From assembly GCA_963921795.1 (NCBI GenBank), contig OY997650.1, positions 13,016,653 through 13,080,652 on the forward strand: 64,000 nucleotides of DNA. The letters run 5' to 3'. The DNA is from Nannobrachium achirus (taxonomy: Eukaryota > Chordata > Actinopteri > Myctophiformes > Myctophidae). The stretch's first letter is position 1, and each line of letters opens with the position of its first letter. A program made the position numbers and the translations under genes. Under the pieces are notes generated by a model. The model saw only the letters and a program-made list of their open reading frames with translations. It was not told the origin of the DNA and made no database searches. Below are positions 20,746-32,345 of the stretch, piece after piece.

Positions 20746-21606
20746 GGGGCTTAAAGGTTCTACACCATGCATTTAAAAATAATTTATATAACATAGTTTG
20801 TCTCCCCAAAACGTTTTTCAAAAGGTTTGAGGCTAAATTACCACTCCTGAATACAGAGCCCCTGTCGTTTCTGCCTAGCTTTCAGAGTATTTTCAGCTGC
20901 AGTACCACCTTGTCCTGAGTGGGAGAACTGCACTATTGAGCCAGTTTTGGCCCCACACTCCTCCCCACCTCCTGCTCAGCAGGCCTGCACCACCCCTCCC
21001 CAACCCTCTCCCAGCTCCTCCTTCTCAGGCCTGCCCACCCCTCCCCAACCCCCACTCAGCACAGCAGTAGGTCCCGATTGTGATGTCACAATCGGACCAA
21101 AAATCAGACAGCCCGTTCTGAGACCTGTTTACATAGATCTGCCCGTAAACTGAGAAAGACACAATGGTCAGAAATAGGACTTTGTGAGGATAGAACGTGC
21201 TGGTGGGACACCAAAAAAAATACATAAAAATTGTACAACGTACGTACATGTGCGCACATGGAGGATCTCAGCTTTTGTCAGCCGTAAGAAGGGTGGGCGC
21301 AAAGGGAATAAAAAGTTTGGGTGAAGCACTGGTATTCTTTATGGCATATCATCTTTCAAGGCAAAAAGTTACTGTTAACTCCCCGGTTAAACAAAGGCGG
21401 TTTGTTTTGAAACGTGAGTGACTGTGTGAGCAAGAAGACTCTTATCATAAATTCTCTGGCCTGGCCTGTGTGTTGTGCGACTGAGACATCACAGCTGCTA
21501 TTTACTGTAGATAAGCTTCATCGTGGATGCATCCCTGCCTGGCTGAGAAAAGCTCTCCAACTGGACTCACAATGAGACACAGTTCCAGGAAAAACAGACC
21601 TTTAAA
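20746..21606. other. Intron; one short palindrome
   Basis: No gene. 21070-21098 is a palindrome, GGTCCCGATTGTGA / TCACAATCGGACC, centred on a CRE-like TGATGTCA. Proline-rich open frames here (about 20947-21150) come from C-rich sequence. Confidence 0.5.
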
Positions 21607-21832
21607 ATATTGCGTTTCTGTCGGGTGGAAACCTCATAATTATGTCCAAAAAAGTTACATGTTTCAAATAAAATAAAATAAAAACAGAAGATTGCGGAAC
21701 TGCCACTTTTGATGCTGTATGTAGTGTGATCATGGGCGTTCGTTTACGGGGAAAAAAAAACAGCAAAAAGTAGGAAACTGGAAATAAGAGGTTTCTGCCC
21801 TATAGCAACAATTACATGTGAGCTTCTTGGTA
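21607..21832. mobile_element. Family C element, complete, without intact hairpin
   Basis: Ends TTTCTGTCGGGTGGAAACC and AGAGGTTTCTGCCCTATAGC. The middle has ACTTTTGATGCTGTATG but only a trace of the hairpin (GAAGATTGCGGAACTGCC). Confidence 0.7.
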
Positions 21833-21979
21833 TCTTATGATAATACATGAGGCATGAAGATAACAGGCTGGAACTCATTCACTGATTGATTTTAGAGAGC
21901 AACGATTTCCTTTAAGGTCGTCTGGAACAGAGACTCCCAACGCGTGGGCTGGGGGGCGCTGGCGGGCCGTGAGGATATC

Positions 21980-22165
21980 CAGATCAGTGTTTCTCAAACT
22001 TTCACATTTCAAGGTCTTCCCTTAACTCTGACAGTGTACAAATGGAACCAAATGGACCCGTCAGGGTTCATTTGGTTCCATTTGTACACTGTCAGAGTTA
22101 CAGACTTGCATGGGTCAATTTAGACCCCGCTAAAGGAACACACAGAGTCCCTGGAAAAAAACGAA
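21980..22165. mobile_element. Family E element with palindrome
   Basis: CAGTGTTTCTCAAACTTTCA at the left. Palindrome at about 22023-22100, CTGACAGTGTACAAATGG and complement. TCAATTTAGACCCCGCTAA and ACAGAGTCCCTGG follow. Confidence 0.75.
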
Positions 22166-22199
22166 TTATGTAGATTGAAGGTTTGTCAAATGTGTTCTC

Positions 22200-22420
22200 G
22201 ATTTAAAGGTCTAGAGTACTTTTATAATACCTAAGCATTCACCAGTAACAGCTTTTAAGTACCAGTAAGACGCCTAAGGGCGACAAGCGACCACTCCCTT
22301 GGCCATCTGGCCAGTGATCTGTATCGGACCAGTTACCCATACATGGAGACACCTGGTACCCATATATGAAGATACATGTACTGTATATGGAGATATGCTT
22401 ACTCAGGTTACGTTTCGACC
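22200..22420. mobile_element. Family G fragment, inverted
   Basis: AGACGCCTAAGGGCGACAAG, GGCCATCTGGCCAGTG, ACCCATACATGGAGAC and GTACCCATATATGAAG match the right part of 7690-8200 in reverse orientation. The CCATATATGG sites are mutated here. Confidence 0.7.
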
Positions 22421-22780
22421 CTTCAGTCTTTCCTGAGGAAGACCGACGGATCTAAACGTACAGTACGTTCGTTGTCTCAGTTAAATAAATCATGTGAAAG
22501 GGGTTCATGTAAGGACAAAGACAGACAGCCCCATGCATCAGGTGCATAAAAAAGGGACGTTAACAGCCTCCAGCCATTTCCTGTGGAGTAAGAGAGATGT
22601 CCATTTACATTTTTTAAATACGGCCTGTGTGATAATTGCCAGAGCAGAGATAAATGTGTGAATATTAACGAGCTAATCCAATTACTGGAACGTCCATAAA
22701 TGGCATAAATTGTGCCTTTAAAAGACTTTCATTATTCCAGAGGCTCACAAACATGCACGCTAATGGAGTGACCTCTGACC
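22421..22780. other. Intron, nothing recognised
   Basis: No recognisable element or coding similarity. Confidence 0.5.
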
Positions 22781-22950
22781 TAGTGGTTCTCAAAGTGGGG
22801 TCCGGGGCACCCCCAGAGGTCCCTGAGGGGGTTTCCAGGGGGGTCCCCAGCAAAATAAGTTAATGTAGCATCAAAATCAGTTTAGCCACTATAACCCTAT
22901 GTTTTTGGCCATTCGAAAATAGCTCATCTACAAGCTCTAAAAAAATAAAA
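22781..22950. mobile_element. hAT-like left-end fragment
   Basis: TAGTGGTTCTCAAAGTGGGG, GTCCCTGAGGGGGTTTCC and a hairpin arm GAAAATAGCTCATCTACAAG. No right end. Confidence 0.6.
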
Positions 22951-23700
22951 AATCTTCTCATTAGGAAGTCCCCGCATACAATCTTTTCAGATGTGAAACT
23001 GCAGGCAAAAATATTTATCAAGTTCTGGGGTCAAACTTACGCTGCTTCTAACCTGTTTTATTATAACACCTGAACAGTCATACGCGGGTGGAAAAGTGGT
23101 GATGCACGAGCCTAGAGCTGTGTGATGATAAGCAAACCAAAACTCCCGTCATGCATGTTATATTCAAATCATATTCAAATAGAAACGTCAAAGCCAAGAT
23201 GAATACATACTCTCACCCCAGACAGACAGACAGACAGACAGAGAGAATGGCACTGGTAGAGAGTAGACACATTTACATTTCATCAAGCCGCCACTTTTCA
23301 ACCGTATTCAAAAAGGCCATGATGAAGAAACAGGCTTTCCTTTGTACAGGCATCACAGCGCTGCGCCCCGCCTCCCTGGAGCACTCCAATGGTTTGAATT
23401 TGCCTGGTATATTGAGCTATCTGTAACGTTACCTATGGTGACATTATTTTGGAAGGTCCCCAGATAACTAGCTTAATGTGCAACATTATTGCTTTCTCTC
23501 TCAACAGTAAACAAACCAACATACAGTACATGTTGAAAGTGTATGTTGCCAACTATTCATCCAAACAGCAATAATTTATCATCTCCCGAATCCTCAGAGA
23601 TCAACGAGGATATCGGACCAGAGATATTGAGCTTTGGATTTGTTTTTTGTATTTCTGGTTTCCTGTCTCATCATGACTCTCTCATCATGACTCTCTCAAC
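22951..23700. other. Intron, nothing recognised
   Basis: Contains a short CAGA run (23219-23242) and a short direct repeat CTCATCATGACTCT (about 23667-23696). No gene seen. Confidence 0.5.
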
Positions 23701-23706
23701 GTGACA

Positions 23707-24128
23707 GCCAAATGCAACACGAGTGGCAGAGAAATAGTCGGGGCGTCACAAGGGGGGTGGGGGGGGGGGGGGGGGGTGGGACTGAGTTACTGGGGCCCAA
23801 GGTGGAGGGGCCTTAATTATTTTATACTTTAGCTATTGAAAAATAGCAGATACAAGCTCACAGAGTGCCGCACTGCGAGCTCGTAGATCTGCTATTTTTG
23901 AAAAGTCGTGAAAATGTATGCAAATCTACGAATATACGTATTTTTTAAGCGAACATTTGTAACTCAAATTTTGCTTCTGGGGGTCCCTCCCTGGAACTAA
24001 ATATTTTGAGATGGGGGTCCGTGGCCAAATACATATCATTTTGGGGGTCCTTCACATGAAAAAGTTTGAGCACCACTGCACTGACATACTGTAGAAACAT
24101 GCCAAATGCAACACGAGTGGCAGAGAAA
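23707..24128. mobile_element. Family S/D element flanked by 28-bp direct repeats
   Basis: GGGGCGTCACAAGGGGGG begins the element. It has a long G run (23755-23776), the S motif GGGGCCCAAGGTGGAGGGGC, a hairpin at 23836-23901 and a hAT end AGTTTGAGCACCACTG. The sequence GCCAAATGCAACACGAGTGG plus CAGAGAAA stands on both sides (23707-23734 and 24101-24128). Confidence 0.8.
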
Positions 24129-24164
24129 GAGAACACATGGCTAGATGCCACTTGTTGACCCACA

Positions 24165-24525
24165 GACAATGGTGTAAAGTATGTACTCAAGTACTGTACT
24201 TAAGTACAATTTTGAGGTACTTTTAACTTTAATGGAGTATTTCCAATTTCCAAATAGTTTTACTTCTATTCCACTACACTACATCTCAGAGGCAAATATT
24301 GTACTTTTACTCCACTACAATTACAGTATATGAAAACTTTTAATTACCATTTATTTTCAAAAGATTCTTTATACATTTTGATCTTGTGAACATTCTGCAC
24401 AATGAGTACTTTTACATTTGGTACGTTTTGATACTTTTACTCAAGTACATTGTGAATACTGGACTTTTACTTATAACAGAGTATTACTGCATTGCAGTAT
24501 TGATAATTTTAGTCAAACATAACAC
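24165..24525. mobile_element. Family J element without hairpin
   Basis: AATGGTGTAAAGTATGTACT, GTACTTAAGTACAATTTTG, repeated CTTTTACTCAAGTAC and the end GTATTACTGCATTGCAG. The middle is free of the shared hairpin. Confidence 0.7.
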
Positions 24526-24532
24526 AAGTGAT

Positions 24533-24905
24533 TGATTGATTGATTGATTTCTGACTACTTTATTAGTCAGAAATGTAAACAGCACGAGGTACAATGAGAC
24601 ACACAAATAAACACGATATGTACAAAGGAGAAACAGGAAAAAACGGTGGCAGGGAATGACACCTCCTTTCTAAGGGAAATTACATTTACACCCACTTGTG
24701 GTCTCCTGATAGATTAAAACATTTCAGGCTTGACACTCTTGTAATGAAGTAGGGCATTAAATGACGGAATAAAACGTAAAAAGTTGAAATTTGGAGATAC
24801 TGTTGGCTACGAGGTTTCTGCCCGACAGGGATGATGATATAATCATCGTGATAAGCTGAAAACTGCTCGGTTTGAAAAGTTATGGTGTGACAGACACATC
24901 AAAGG
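24533..24905. other. Intron with GATT run and family C end
   Basis: (GATT)n at 24533-24550. A family C right end, ACGAGGTTTCTGCCCGACAG, at about 24811-24831. Otherwise unassigned. Confidence 0.5.
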
Positions 24906-25330
24906 ACAGACCCGCAGGGGAGAGTACAAAGTACTGCACTTCAGTACACTTCTGAGGTACTTTTACTTTACTTGAGTGTGTCCATTTGTCAATACTTCTT
25001 ATACCTCTTCCAATATATTCTTGGAGGCAAATGTATTGTACTTTTGATCATTTGGTGTTATTGATGTATCGCTCTGGATCAAGAGCTTGAAGATCTGCTA
25101 TTGCTGGCTAATGTTTCACTCAGAATAGGGATAATGGGGTTCATATACAAAGATTTGGCGGCCCCCCTGTAGTAACTCTGAGGACCCCCTAGGGGTCCCA
25201 GACCCCATGTTGAAGACCCCTGGCCTAAACTGTAAACTGTGTGATGCTGTAGTATCAAGTAGGGCATTCATTTATGAAAAAAACACACAAAAAATATGGA
25301 GAGGTTCGTGCCCGACATTAATGTTTTACT
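24906..25330. mobile_element. Family J, A and C fragments
   Basis: 24915-25070 repeats CAGTACACTTCTGAGGTAC (J). 25076-25236 is the right third of family A, with half a hairpin and GTTGAAGACCCCTGG. 25237-25330 is the right end of C (AGTAGGGCATTCATTTATG, GGTTCGTGCCCGACATTAAT). Confidence 0.65.
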
Positions 25331-25497
25331 TAATAAATGTGAGGACTCGTTCCAGCACTGAGTCTGACAGACACATCAAACAGACAGAGCGGCTTGGCTT
25401 ACACTGCTAGCTGCGTTGGTCACTGCTAGCGCAGATGTCTCATTACCGTGAAACTAAATTAGAGTTAACAAAAACAGTTCATTTCCTGGAGCCTTTT

Positions 25498-25832
25498 CAC
25501 AGAGTAGTTTCTCAAAACTGTTTCATGTGACGGACCCCCAAAGTACAGACGCTTAATTTCCGTGTCCCAATCTGAATATGATGTGCCAATTTCCAAGTTT
25601 TTGAGATTTATTTCATAATATTTTAAAAAATATTGAAGATAAACAAGCTCGGAGCATTGCATTAAGCGCTGCGAGCTATTTTTGAATCGCCAACCTATAT
25701 AAAGGGATAGCCTCAAGTGGTTAAATACATTGATTTGTGACGCCGTATTAACAATTTTTTTTTTTGCTGAATGAGGACCCCTCAAGGACCGCTGTGGGGG
25801 TCCCCCTGGCGGACACCACTTTGAGAAGCACT
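25498..25832. mobile_element. hAT-like element, decayed
   Basis: AGTTTCTCAAAACTGTTTCA to CCACTTTGAGAAGCACTG, with GTGACGGACCCCC and GGGGGTCCCCCTGG at opposite ends. A trace of the hairpin (AAACAAGCTCGGAGCATTGC) lies in the middle. Confidence 0.65.
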
Positions 25833-26035
25833 GCTTTCTTTAGAACTATAAATAACGTCGAGTGTTAAAGGGTCAGGTAGTTGGATTGTTCTTCCGTTGG
25901 ACCGTTGCTGTTTTCTGGGGAGCGTTGCAGGGACAGGATGTGGGGGTGTGTGTGTGAGTCCCTGGGGGATCCATATGACCACCATCCCATCATCGGGCAC
26001 AAGACCCTGCTCTTCCCTCCTTACTCTCAAAGGGA
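25833..26035. other. Intron, nothing recognised
   Basis: No recognisable element. Confidence 0.5.
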
Positions 26036-26320
26036 TCAGATTACATAGCGTCGTTGTCGGGCGGAAACCTTGTAAATCCAAAACCGTTCCTTCTGTGTTT
26101 ATCGTTTAAAAAAATGTGTTTAAACTAGTGAAAATAGCCGATAGATCTGCTATTTTCACTAGTCTTGTGCGACAGTCTTGTATGATGAAGCAGACAAGCA
26201 GTGCTTTACTTTATGAAGAAAAATGTACAAATTTGAAACTTGGGAGATACAAGGTTTCTGCCCGACAGTGACGAGATGCGTGGCTGTCGGGTGGAAACCT
26301 CACATCTCCAATATTTAGCC
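26036..26320. mobile_element. Family B element with hairpin collapsed to a short palindrome
   Basis: Ends AGCGTCGTTGTCGGGCGGAA and GGTTTCTGCCCGACAGTGAC. The hairpin position (26124-26163) holds only ACTAGTGAAAATAGCCGAT and AGATCTGCTATTTTCACTAG, so the inner arms are lost. A family C left end, CTGTCGGGTGGAAACCTCAC, follows directly. Confidence 0.8.
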
Positions 26321-26635
26321 TTTTTAAGTTATCTTATTAGTAGTATTTTTAGCAATGTTTGAAAGTGAAAAGTCTTATTGGTCTAATAGAGCCTGCCTGC
26401 TTGCTCAGGGGATAAATGTAATCTTGACAGTCAGATCCTGGGTCTTGGTGAGACATGATGATCTTTGACACAATCTAAATGTCTCAATAGAAGAGACAAA
26501 ATACAACCACCCCAATTGTGTGAGTTATATTGTATTAACATACTCTACCAGTCTACCATACCGATTGGACACAATTACATTTTATACATTAAAAAAAGTT
26601 ACACAAGTGAGACTTCAACAAGGGCGTGTGACTAA
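26321..26635. other. Intron, nothing recognised
   Basis: No recognisable element. Confidence 0.5.
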
Positions 26636-28900
26636 ATCAGTGGTCTTCAACAGGGGGTCCGGGACCCCTCGGGGGTCCTCAGAGTTACTTTGGAGGGGGT
26701 CCTCCAAATCTTTGTGTAATATAAACTTTTTTTCTCCTTTTTTTCTATTAACCACTTGAACCCCAGTGTCCAAATTCTGAGAACTTTAGCCAAAAATAGC
26801 AGAGCTATATAAAAATAGCTCACAAAGCCTCGCGCTGCGAGGCGTTGTGAGTTTGTAGATCGTCTATTTTCGGCGAAGAGGTTTGGTGTAGAGGGGAAAA
26901 AGAGCAGACTAATTATGCCTCATTCACATACAGAAAAGCCAAGCTAATGGTTTGCTTGGTAATTCAATTAATGTATTCTCTATGCAAACCAGCTTTTAAA
27001 ATTCCCAAGCTGGAAAAGAAGCTTGGACATTTTTAAAGCTGGTTTGCATAGAGAACATATTGAACTAGAAAAATATTGTTCCTTCGAAACAATTGTGGGC
27101 TCGCTTCAAGCCAGAAAACAATGGCTATAAAAGTACAAAATGTCAAGATCGCAGGCAGTGCTCTCTTTGACGTTACTGACGTCAACGATTGGTCCATTTT
27201 GTTCCAAAAATGTGTTGTGCAAAAGTTGACCCGCTGGTGGCGCTATAACAGGCCAATGTAAGAAGGGTGGTATCTGTTCCTTGACCTATTGGGAATGTGC
27301 TTGCAAGATTTCACGCAGATTGCAGGCTGTGTTCATGATTTGAGGTGTTTTTGGCTTTGGCCACTTTATCGCTGCTTGCAGCTATATTCATTATTATAAT
27401 TTTTTTGTGTGTGTGCACTTCATAGGCATATTAGATAAAGGTCCTTAGATTGTGTGTAGAATGTTTCATGCAAATCCCAACGGGTTTAAGCGTTTCACAA
27501 ACTGCTCAAAATGATATAGCGCCCCCCTTTGGCCAATTGGGGTAAGATTGGTTTTAGTGATATTTGGACTAACACTCTACATCTTTGCCAAATGCCATGA
27601 ACATGTTACTTTGCATGTATGATTTAGAGGCAGAAGAATAATTTGCATAAAACTGCAATATTCATTGAATTTATTTAAAAAAGCATGTTTCAATGTTAAA
27701 GAAATCCGATCTGACAGATCTTTAGATATCGGTCCAAAGTTCACGTAAAAAAAGTTTTGTGCACGTGACGCGAAAATTCCAGAATAAAAGCGGGTTTACG
27801 CGTTTTACAAACTGCTCAAAATGGCGGAAAATCGAAGGGCGGAGCTTACTTAACAACGACACAGATGTCTTCCGCTTGAGTCAAAGCACGCGTGTAACAA
27901 GTTGCATGTCTTCAAACGAAACGAGTCATGACTTATGCCCGTTTGAAGTTTGAATTTTCAGACGCTTCGTATAGCGCCCTCCTTTGGCCGATTGGAATAA
28001 AATTGGTTTCAGTGATACTTTGACTAACCCTCCACATCTTTGCCAAATGCCATGAACGTGTAACTTTGCATGTATGATTTAGAGGCCGAAGAATAATTTG
28101 CATAAAACCGCAATATTGATTGAATCATTAAAAAATTATATTTCACTTTAAAAAAAATCTGGTTGATCAATCTGACCGTATTGGTCCAAAGTTCATGTGA
28201 AAAAAGTTTTGTGCACTTGACGCGAAAATCCCAGGAGGAGATAGATTTTTACTGTTTTTCATATAATTCCGAATTGTGGGAGACCTAAAGGTCAGAGGTC
28301 AAAAGTTAGAGGGTAAAAGTTGTTCGGCATGAGGAGACGCATAAGTGTATACAGGTTTCATGGCTGTATGTATAACACAGCATGAGCTATACCTGTTCAA
28401 AGATCGCACTTTCGAAGGCTTCCTACAGCGCCACCATTTGGCCGATTGCTATAGAAAATAATAGCACACTTCGCCACTGTAAACTGAACACATTGATGTT
28501 TTTATTTTCATTTTCTCACTAAGTATGTAGGAGTAGAAAGGAACCGAAGATCCCGTCTACTGATTGCCTGATAGATAAATAAATAATGACAATATCTAAA
28601 GTGTGCTCGCCTTATAGGCGAGCCCACAATTACCAAGCAAACCATTCGCTTGGCTTCTCTCAGTGTGAATGCAGCATAAGTACAGTGTGAAAGGTCAAGT
28701 TTTTTTTAAGTATTGACGGTTCAAGCATATCTGACAACACAAATTGACATGAATCCAAAATACACTGATTGTGCTGTCAAACAATGAAACTATATGGAAT
28801 CTATGAACAGGTTGTGGGGGTCCCTGCTTCATCTCTCTCTCTCTCAACCTCGGGATCCTCGGCCTGAAAGCGTTGAAGACCCCCTGGACTAAATGGATAA
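26636..28900. mobile_element. Family A element split by a 1.75-kb insertion
   Basis: The left part (26636-26918) starts GTCTTCAACAGGGGGTCC, has the hairpin at 26795-26880 and breaks at GAGCAGACTAA. The right part resumes at about 28677 with AGTACAGTGTGAAAGGTC and ends AAAGCGTTGAAGACCCCCTG. Other A copies read GCAGACTAAGTACAGAG without a break, so the insertion point is exact. Confidence 0.85.
26917..28680. mobile_element. PIF/Harbinger-like non-autonomous element
   Basis: Long inverted ends of about 52 bp: TTATGCCTCATTCACATACA..GGTTTGCTTGGTAATT and AATTACCAAGCAAACC..GTGAATGCAGCATAA. A TAA at the target suggests a 3-bp TAA duplication, as in PIF/Harbinger, but the exact border is ambiguous. 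No transposase ORF. The interior repeats about 180 bp twice (27503-27690 and 27950-28150), marked by CATCTTTGCCAAATGCCATG and GAAGAATAATTTGCATAAAA. Confidence 0.75.
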
Positions 28901-29110
28901 CTCCATTGGATCCAAGCGTTTTGGACATATGAGGTTTCCACCCGACAGAGACGGTACGCTGGTCCACTGGGGACGACAGGCTGATTGTGGATCAGAGGTC
29001 ACATCCTCCTCCCACAGGTCATCACCACTGGATGTTATTATTGCTGCACGCCATTCTGACCTGAGGTCAGTGCTGGGAACAGTAACTGAATGTGTTTACA
29101 CCAGTACTGT
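28901..29110. other. Family C right-end fragment and family J trace
   Basis: TTTTGGACATATGAGGTTTC and CACCCGACAGAGACGGTAC at about 28918-28956. CAGTGCTGGGAACAGTAACT and CAGTACTGTACTTGA lead into the next element. Confidence 0.55.
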
Positions 29111-29116
29111 ACTTGA

Positions 29117-29433
29117 CCCATTTAGGCCTAGAATTATTGAATGCTTTAACCAGTGAAAAATAGCAGATATACAAGCTCACAGCGCGGCACCGAGTGCCGC
29201 GCTGCGAGCTTGTAGATCTGCTATTTTTGAAAAAGTCGTGAAAATGTGTGCAAATCTTTGAATATATGTATTTTCAAAGCGAACGCTTGTAACTCAAATT
29301 TTGCTTCTGGGTGGTACAAGCTCGCAGCACGGCACTCGGTGCCGCGCTGTGAGCTTGTGTGAGCTTGTATATATCTGCTATTTTTCAATAGTTAAAGCAT
29401 AAAATAATGATACACAATAATGTGTACCCGTTA
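29117..29433. mobile_element. Family D element with two mirrored hairpins
   Basis: Begins CCCATTTAGGCCTAGAATT after TTGA (worn TTAA). Hairpins at 29155-29230 and 29316-29383 carry CACAGCGCGGCACCGAGTGC and related arms. AGATATACAAGC faces outwards and GCTTGTAGATCT inwards in both. It ends near ATGTGTACCCGTTACAAT. The element sits inside family J sequence. Confidence 0.8.
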
Positions 29434-29915
29434 CAATCCTGAAGTACTTTTACTTGACATCAGTATTTAAAGAAAAAACATTCATGCTTACTCACATCTA
29501 ATTTTTACTCGATTACTTTGTACTAAATTAGGTCATAATCACAAAACCAATACCCATTTAAGCCCTATTTGATACTAAATTAGATAATTATCACAAAACC
29601 AATACCCATTTAAGCCCTATTTTATACTCCAGCTATTCTAAAGTGGCAGATCACGATGTGACGTGTTGTGAGCTTGTGGATCTGCTATTTTGAAAGTTTT
29701 TTGACACATTTTGAGAATGAGTAGCCTACTTTTACTTTTGGTACCTTAAAGGGCCTATGACATGGCCCGAAATTATCATGTAAGATACAGAAAGTCACGT
29801 GGTCTCTCTGAAAACAGTTTGAAATGGCACGCGACGTATGTATGACTATGGTCTTCCTGACCGGGAGAAATGCAAAATAGCCGAGCTTGTAGCTCGGCTA
29901 TTTTCTGTCAACACA
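29434..29915. repeat. Family J remnant and two short hairpins
   Basis: Family J motifs (GTACTTTTACTTGACATCAG, TTTTACTTTTGGTACC). A short duplication of TAAATTAG..ATACCCATTTAAGCCC (about 29523-29625). A hairpin at 29640-29692, and a minimal palindrome at 29873-29908, AAAATAGCCGAGCTTG / TAGCTCGGCTATTTT. Confidence 0.65.
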
Positions 29916-29919
29916 CTCA

Positions 29920-29962
29920 CGCACACACGCACGCACGCACACACGCACAGGCACACACACAC
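29920..29962. repeat. CA / ACGC microsatellite
   Basis: Short compound tract, directly after the minimal hairpin. Confidence 0.9.
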
Positions 29963-30719
29963 CAGCGCTGTAGGATCACTTGGGTGCTTCCAGTCGATAG
30001 ACAGCAGAACATAGATGCCATTAGCCAGTGAAAGCATCCAGAGCACGGGAAGAGAAAGTTAGACACCTGAATTCTTGTTTGTTTTCGCCTTGTATATTTT
30101 TTGCGGTAAATATGCCATGAAGTTGTGGAATCTTTATAATGTTTATGTCTGCAACTGCTAGTTTTATTTTGTGTTATATAAATTCGAATTTTCAAGCTTT
30201 CTGTGTAGCAGATTCAGAATGAAATGTACGCTAAACTAGTAAACTCTGACCCCTCGCCCCACAACAACGGATAACCATTAGTACAGTAAGTACAGTAAAT
30301 TAATTTGATTGGCTTATGGTGCAATGACAGCATCACAATATTAGAAAATAAAATAGCGTTTATTTATATGTCAAAGCGGCCATTTAAGCATATTTTGATG
30401 AAAATGCATTTAGACGTTTACATTCTCAAGTGAAGTCAAACTCTGAATACACATAGACCCTTTTACTTGACCACAATGGAAATAAGCCTTGGGGCTTTGT
30501 TGTTATTTTACCCTTGGTGATATTGTATGGGAAAACGTAATTCCTTCATTCTTTTACATCTGCTATTATGAGTATTTCTATACTTTTCAGGCAAAGTACT
30601 TCTCCCAACCACTGTGCTATGGTGACCTGCGGTCAACTGTTACATTTCCCCCCCAAACTGTTTTGATTAGAGGATGGAGGGTTGGGAGGAAGCTGGCCCC
30701 AGACCAACGCTTATGTGTC
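29963..30719. other. Intron, nothing recognised
   Basis: No element ends or coding similarity recognised. Confidence 0.5.
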
Positions 30720-31229
<510 letters not shown>

Positions 31230-31338
31230 CACCTACTGCAGGCATAATATTTGGACAAAGCACTTTTGTTAGGTACTGTGTAGGCGATTACAACATGTAA
31301 GATGCAGATTAAGACCAGTCAGTTGAAACAACTTACTG

Positions 31339-31772
31339 CAGGGGTCTTCAACAGGGGGTCCGCGACCCCTAGGGGGTCCGCGGAGGTACTGCAGGGGGTC
31401 CGCGAAATTATTGCTTAAAAAAAAAAAAAAAGATTTCAAAAAATGTTTTTTTTTTCTTTTTTTGCCTTTTTCCACATTTATGTTAAAAAATAAATCATGA
31501 TTCTATCCATTTTGAATAGCTTGAATACATGATTACTATGCAATTGACAGATTGTTGATATTATTGACATTGGTTCTCAGTTAATAAGTAGTATGTTTAG
31601 AAATGGTAGTGGTACGGCCCACCCTGCTCGCTGTATAACTTGTACTTGTTTAAAATAAAAAATATGTCGTAGCCCCGACCCCCCCCCCCCACCCTACGAG
31701 GTGGTAGGGGGTCCCTGCTCCATCTCCCCATCAGTTTGGGGGTCCCCGGCCTGAAAACGTTGAAGACCCCTG
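31339..31772. mobile_element. Family A relative without hairpin, perfect target duplication
   Basis: CAGGGGTCTTCAACAGGGGG to AACGTTGAAGACCCCTG, 434 bp, with 8-bp ACTTACTG on both sides (31331-31338, 31773-31780). It has the family A ends but an unrelated middle with A runs and no TAGCAGATCTAC hairpin. This confirms the hAT assignment of the ends. Confidence 0.9.
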
Positions 31773-31780
31773 ACTTACTG

Positions 31781-32055
31781 TGTATCGATCCGCAAAAGTG
31801 GAAGATACACTGACAACACTGCCTGAGGTACAGTATGTGCACTGCACAGAGAGCACCATTTAAAGACATAACCCTCGAACCCTATAACCCTAACTACATC
31901 AACAGCTTTTGTTGGCGCTACAAAAAGCAGATCTACAAGCTCGCGACACACTATAGAGCTTGTTGCATGACACGGTATACATTAACGTTTATGTGGTTAA
32001 TCAATTTGGCTGATTATAAAATAATTTCCTTTTTTCAATACTCAATTATTCGATA
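31781..32055. other. Intron with a worn hairpin arm
   Basis: AAAAAGCAGATCTACAAGCT at about 31921-31940. Nothing else recognised. Confidence 0.5.
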
Positions 32056-32056
32056 A

Positions 32057-32345
32057 ACCTGTGTCCAGGACCCCTTGGGGGTCCTCAAAGTTACTACAGG
32101 GGGTCCTCCAAATCTTTGTGTGATAGAAACCTTTTTTTTTCTCCTTTTTTTATATTAACCCTGAACCCTAGCGTCGATATTCAGACATCCATATTCAGAG
32201 AACTTCAGCCAAAAATAGCAGATCAGCTATTTCCGTCAAATTGCTTTGGTGTAGAGGGGGAAAAGAGCAGACTAAGTACAGAGTGATCCGTTGCCAAATA
32301 TATATCAAGGTGGGGGTCCCTTTGCACAGAAACATTTGAAAACCA
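32057..32345. mobile_element. Family A fragment, hairpin mostly deleted
   Basis: GTGTCCAGGACCCCTTGGGG, CTACAGGGGGTCCTCC, then AAAAATAGCAGATCAGCTAT where the hairpin collapsed, and AGAGCAGACTAAGTACAGAG. The right end has been replaced by another hAT-like end, GGTGGGGGTCCCTTTGC. Confidence 0.7.

Noticed and set aside
20947-21153. Proline-rich coding exon
   Set aside because: Short, C-rich sequence with no splice sites in phase and no known similarity.
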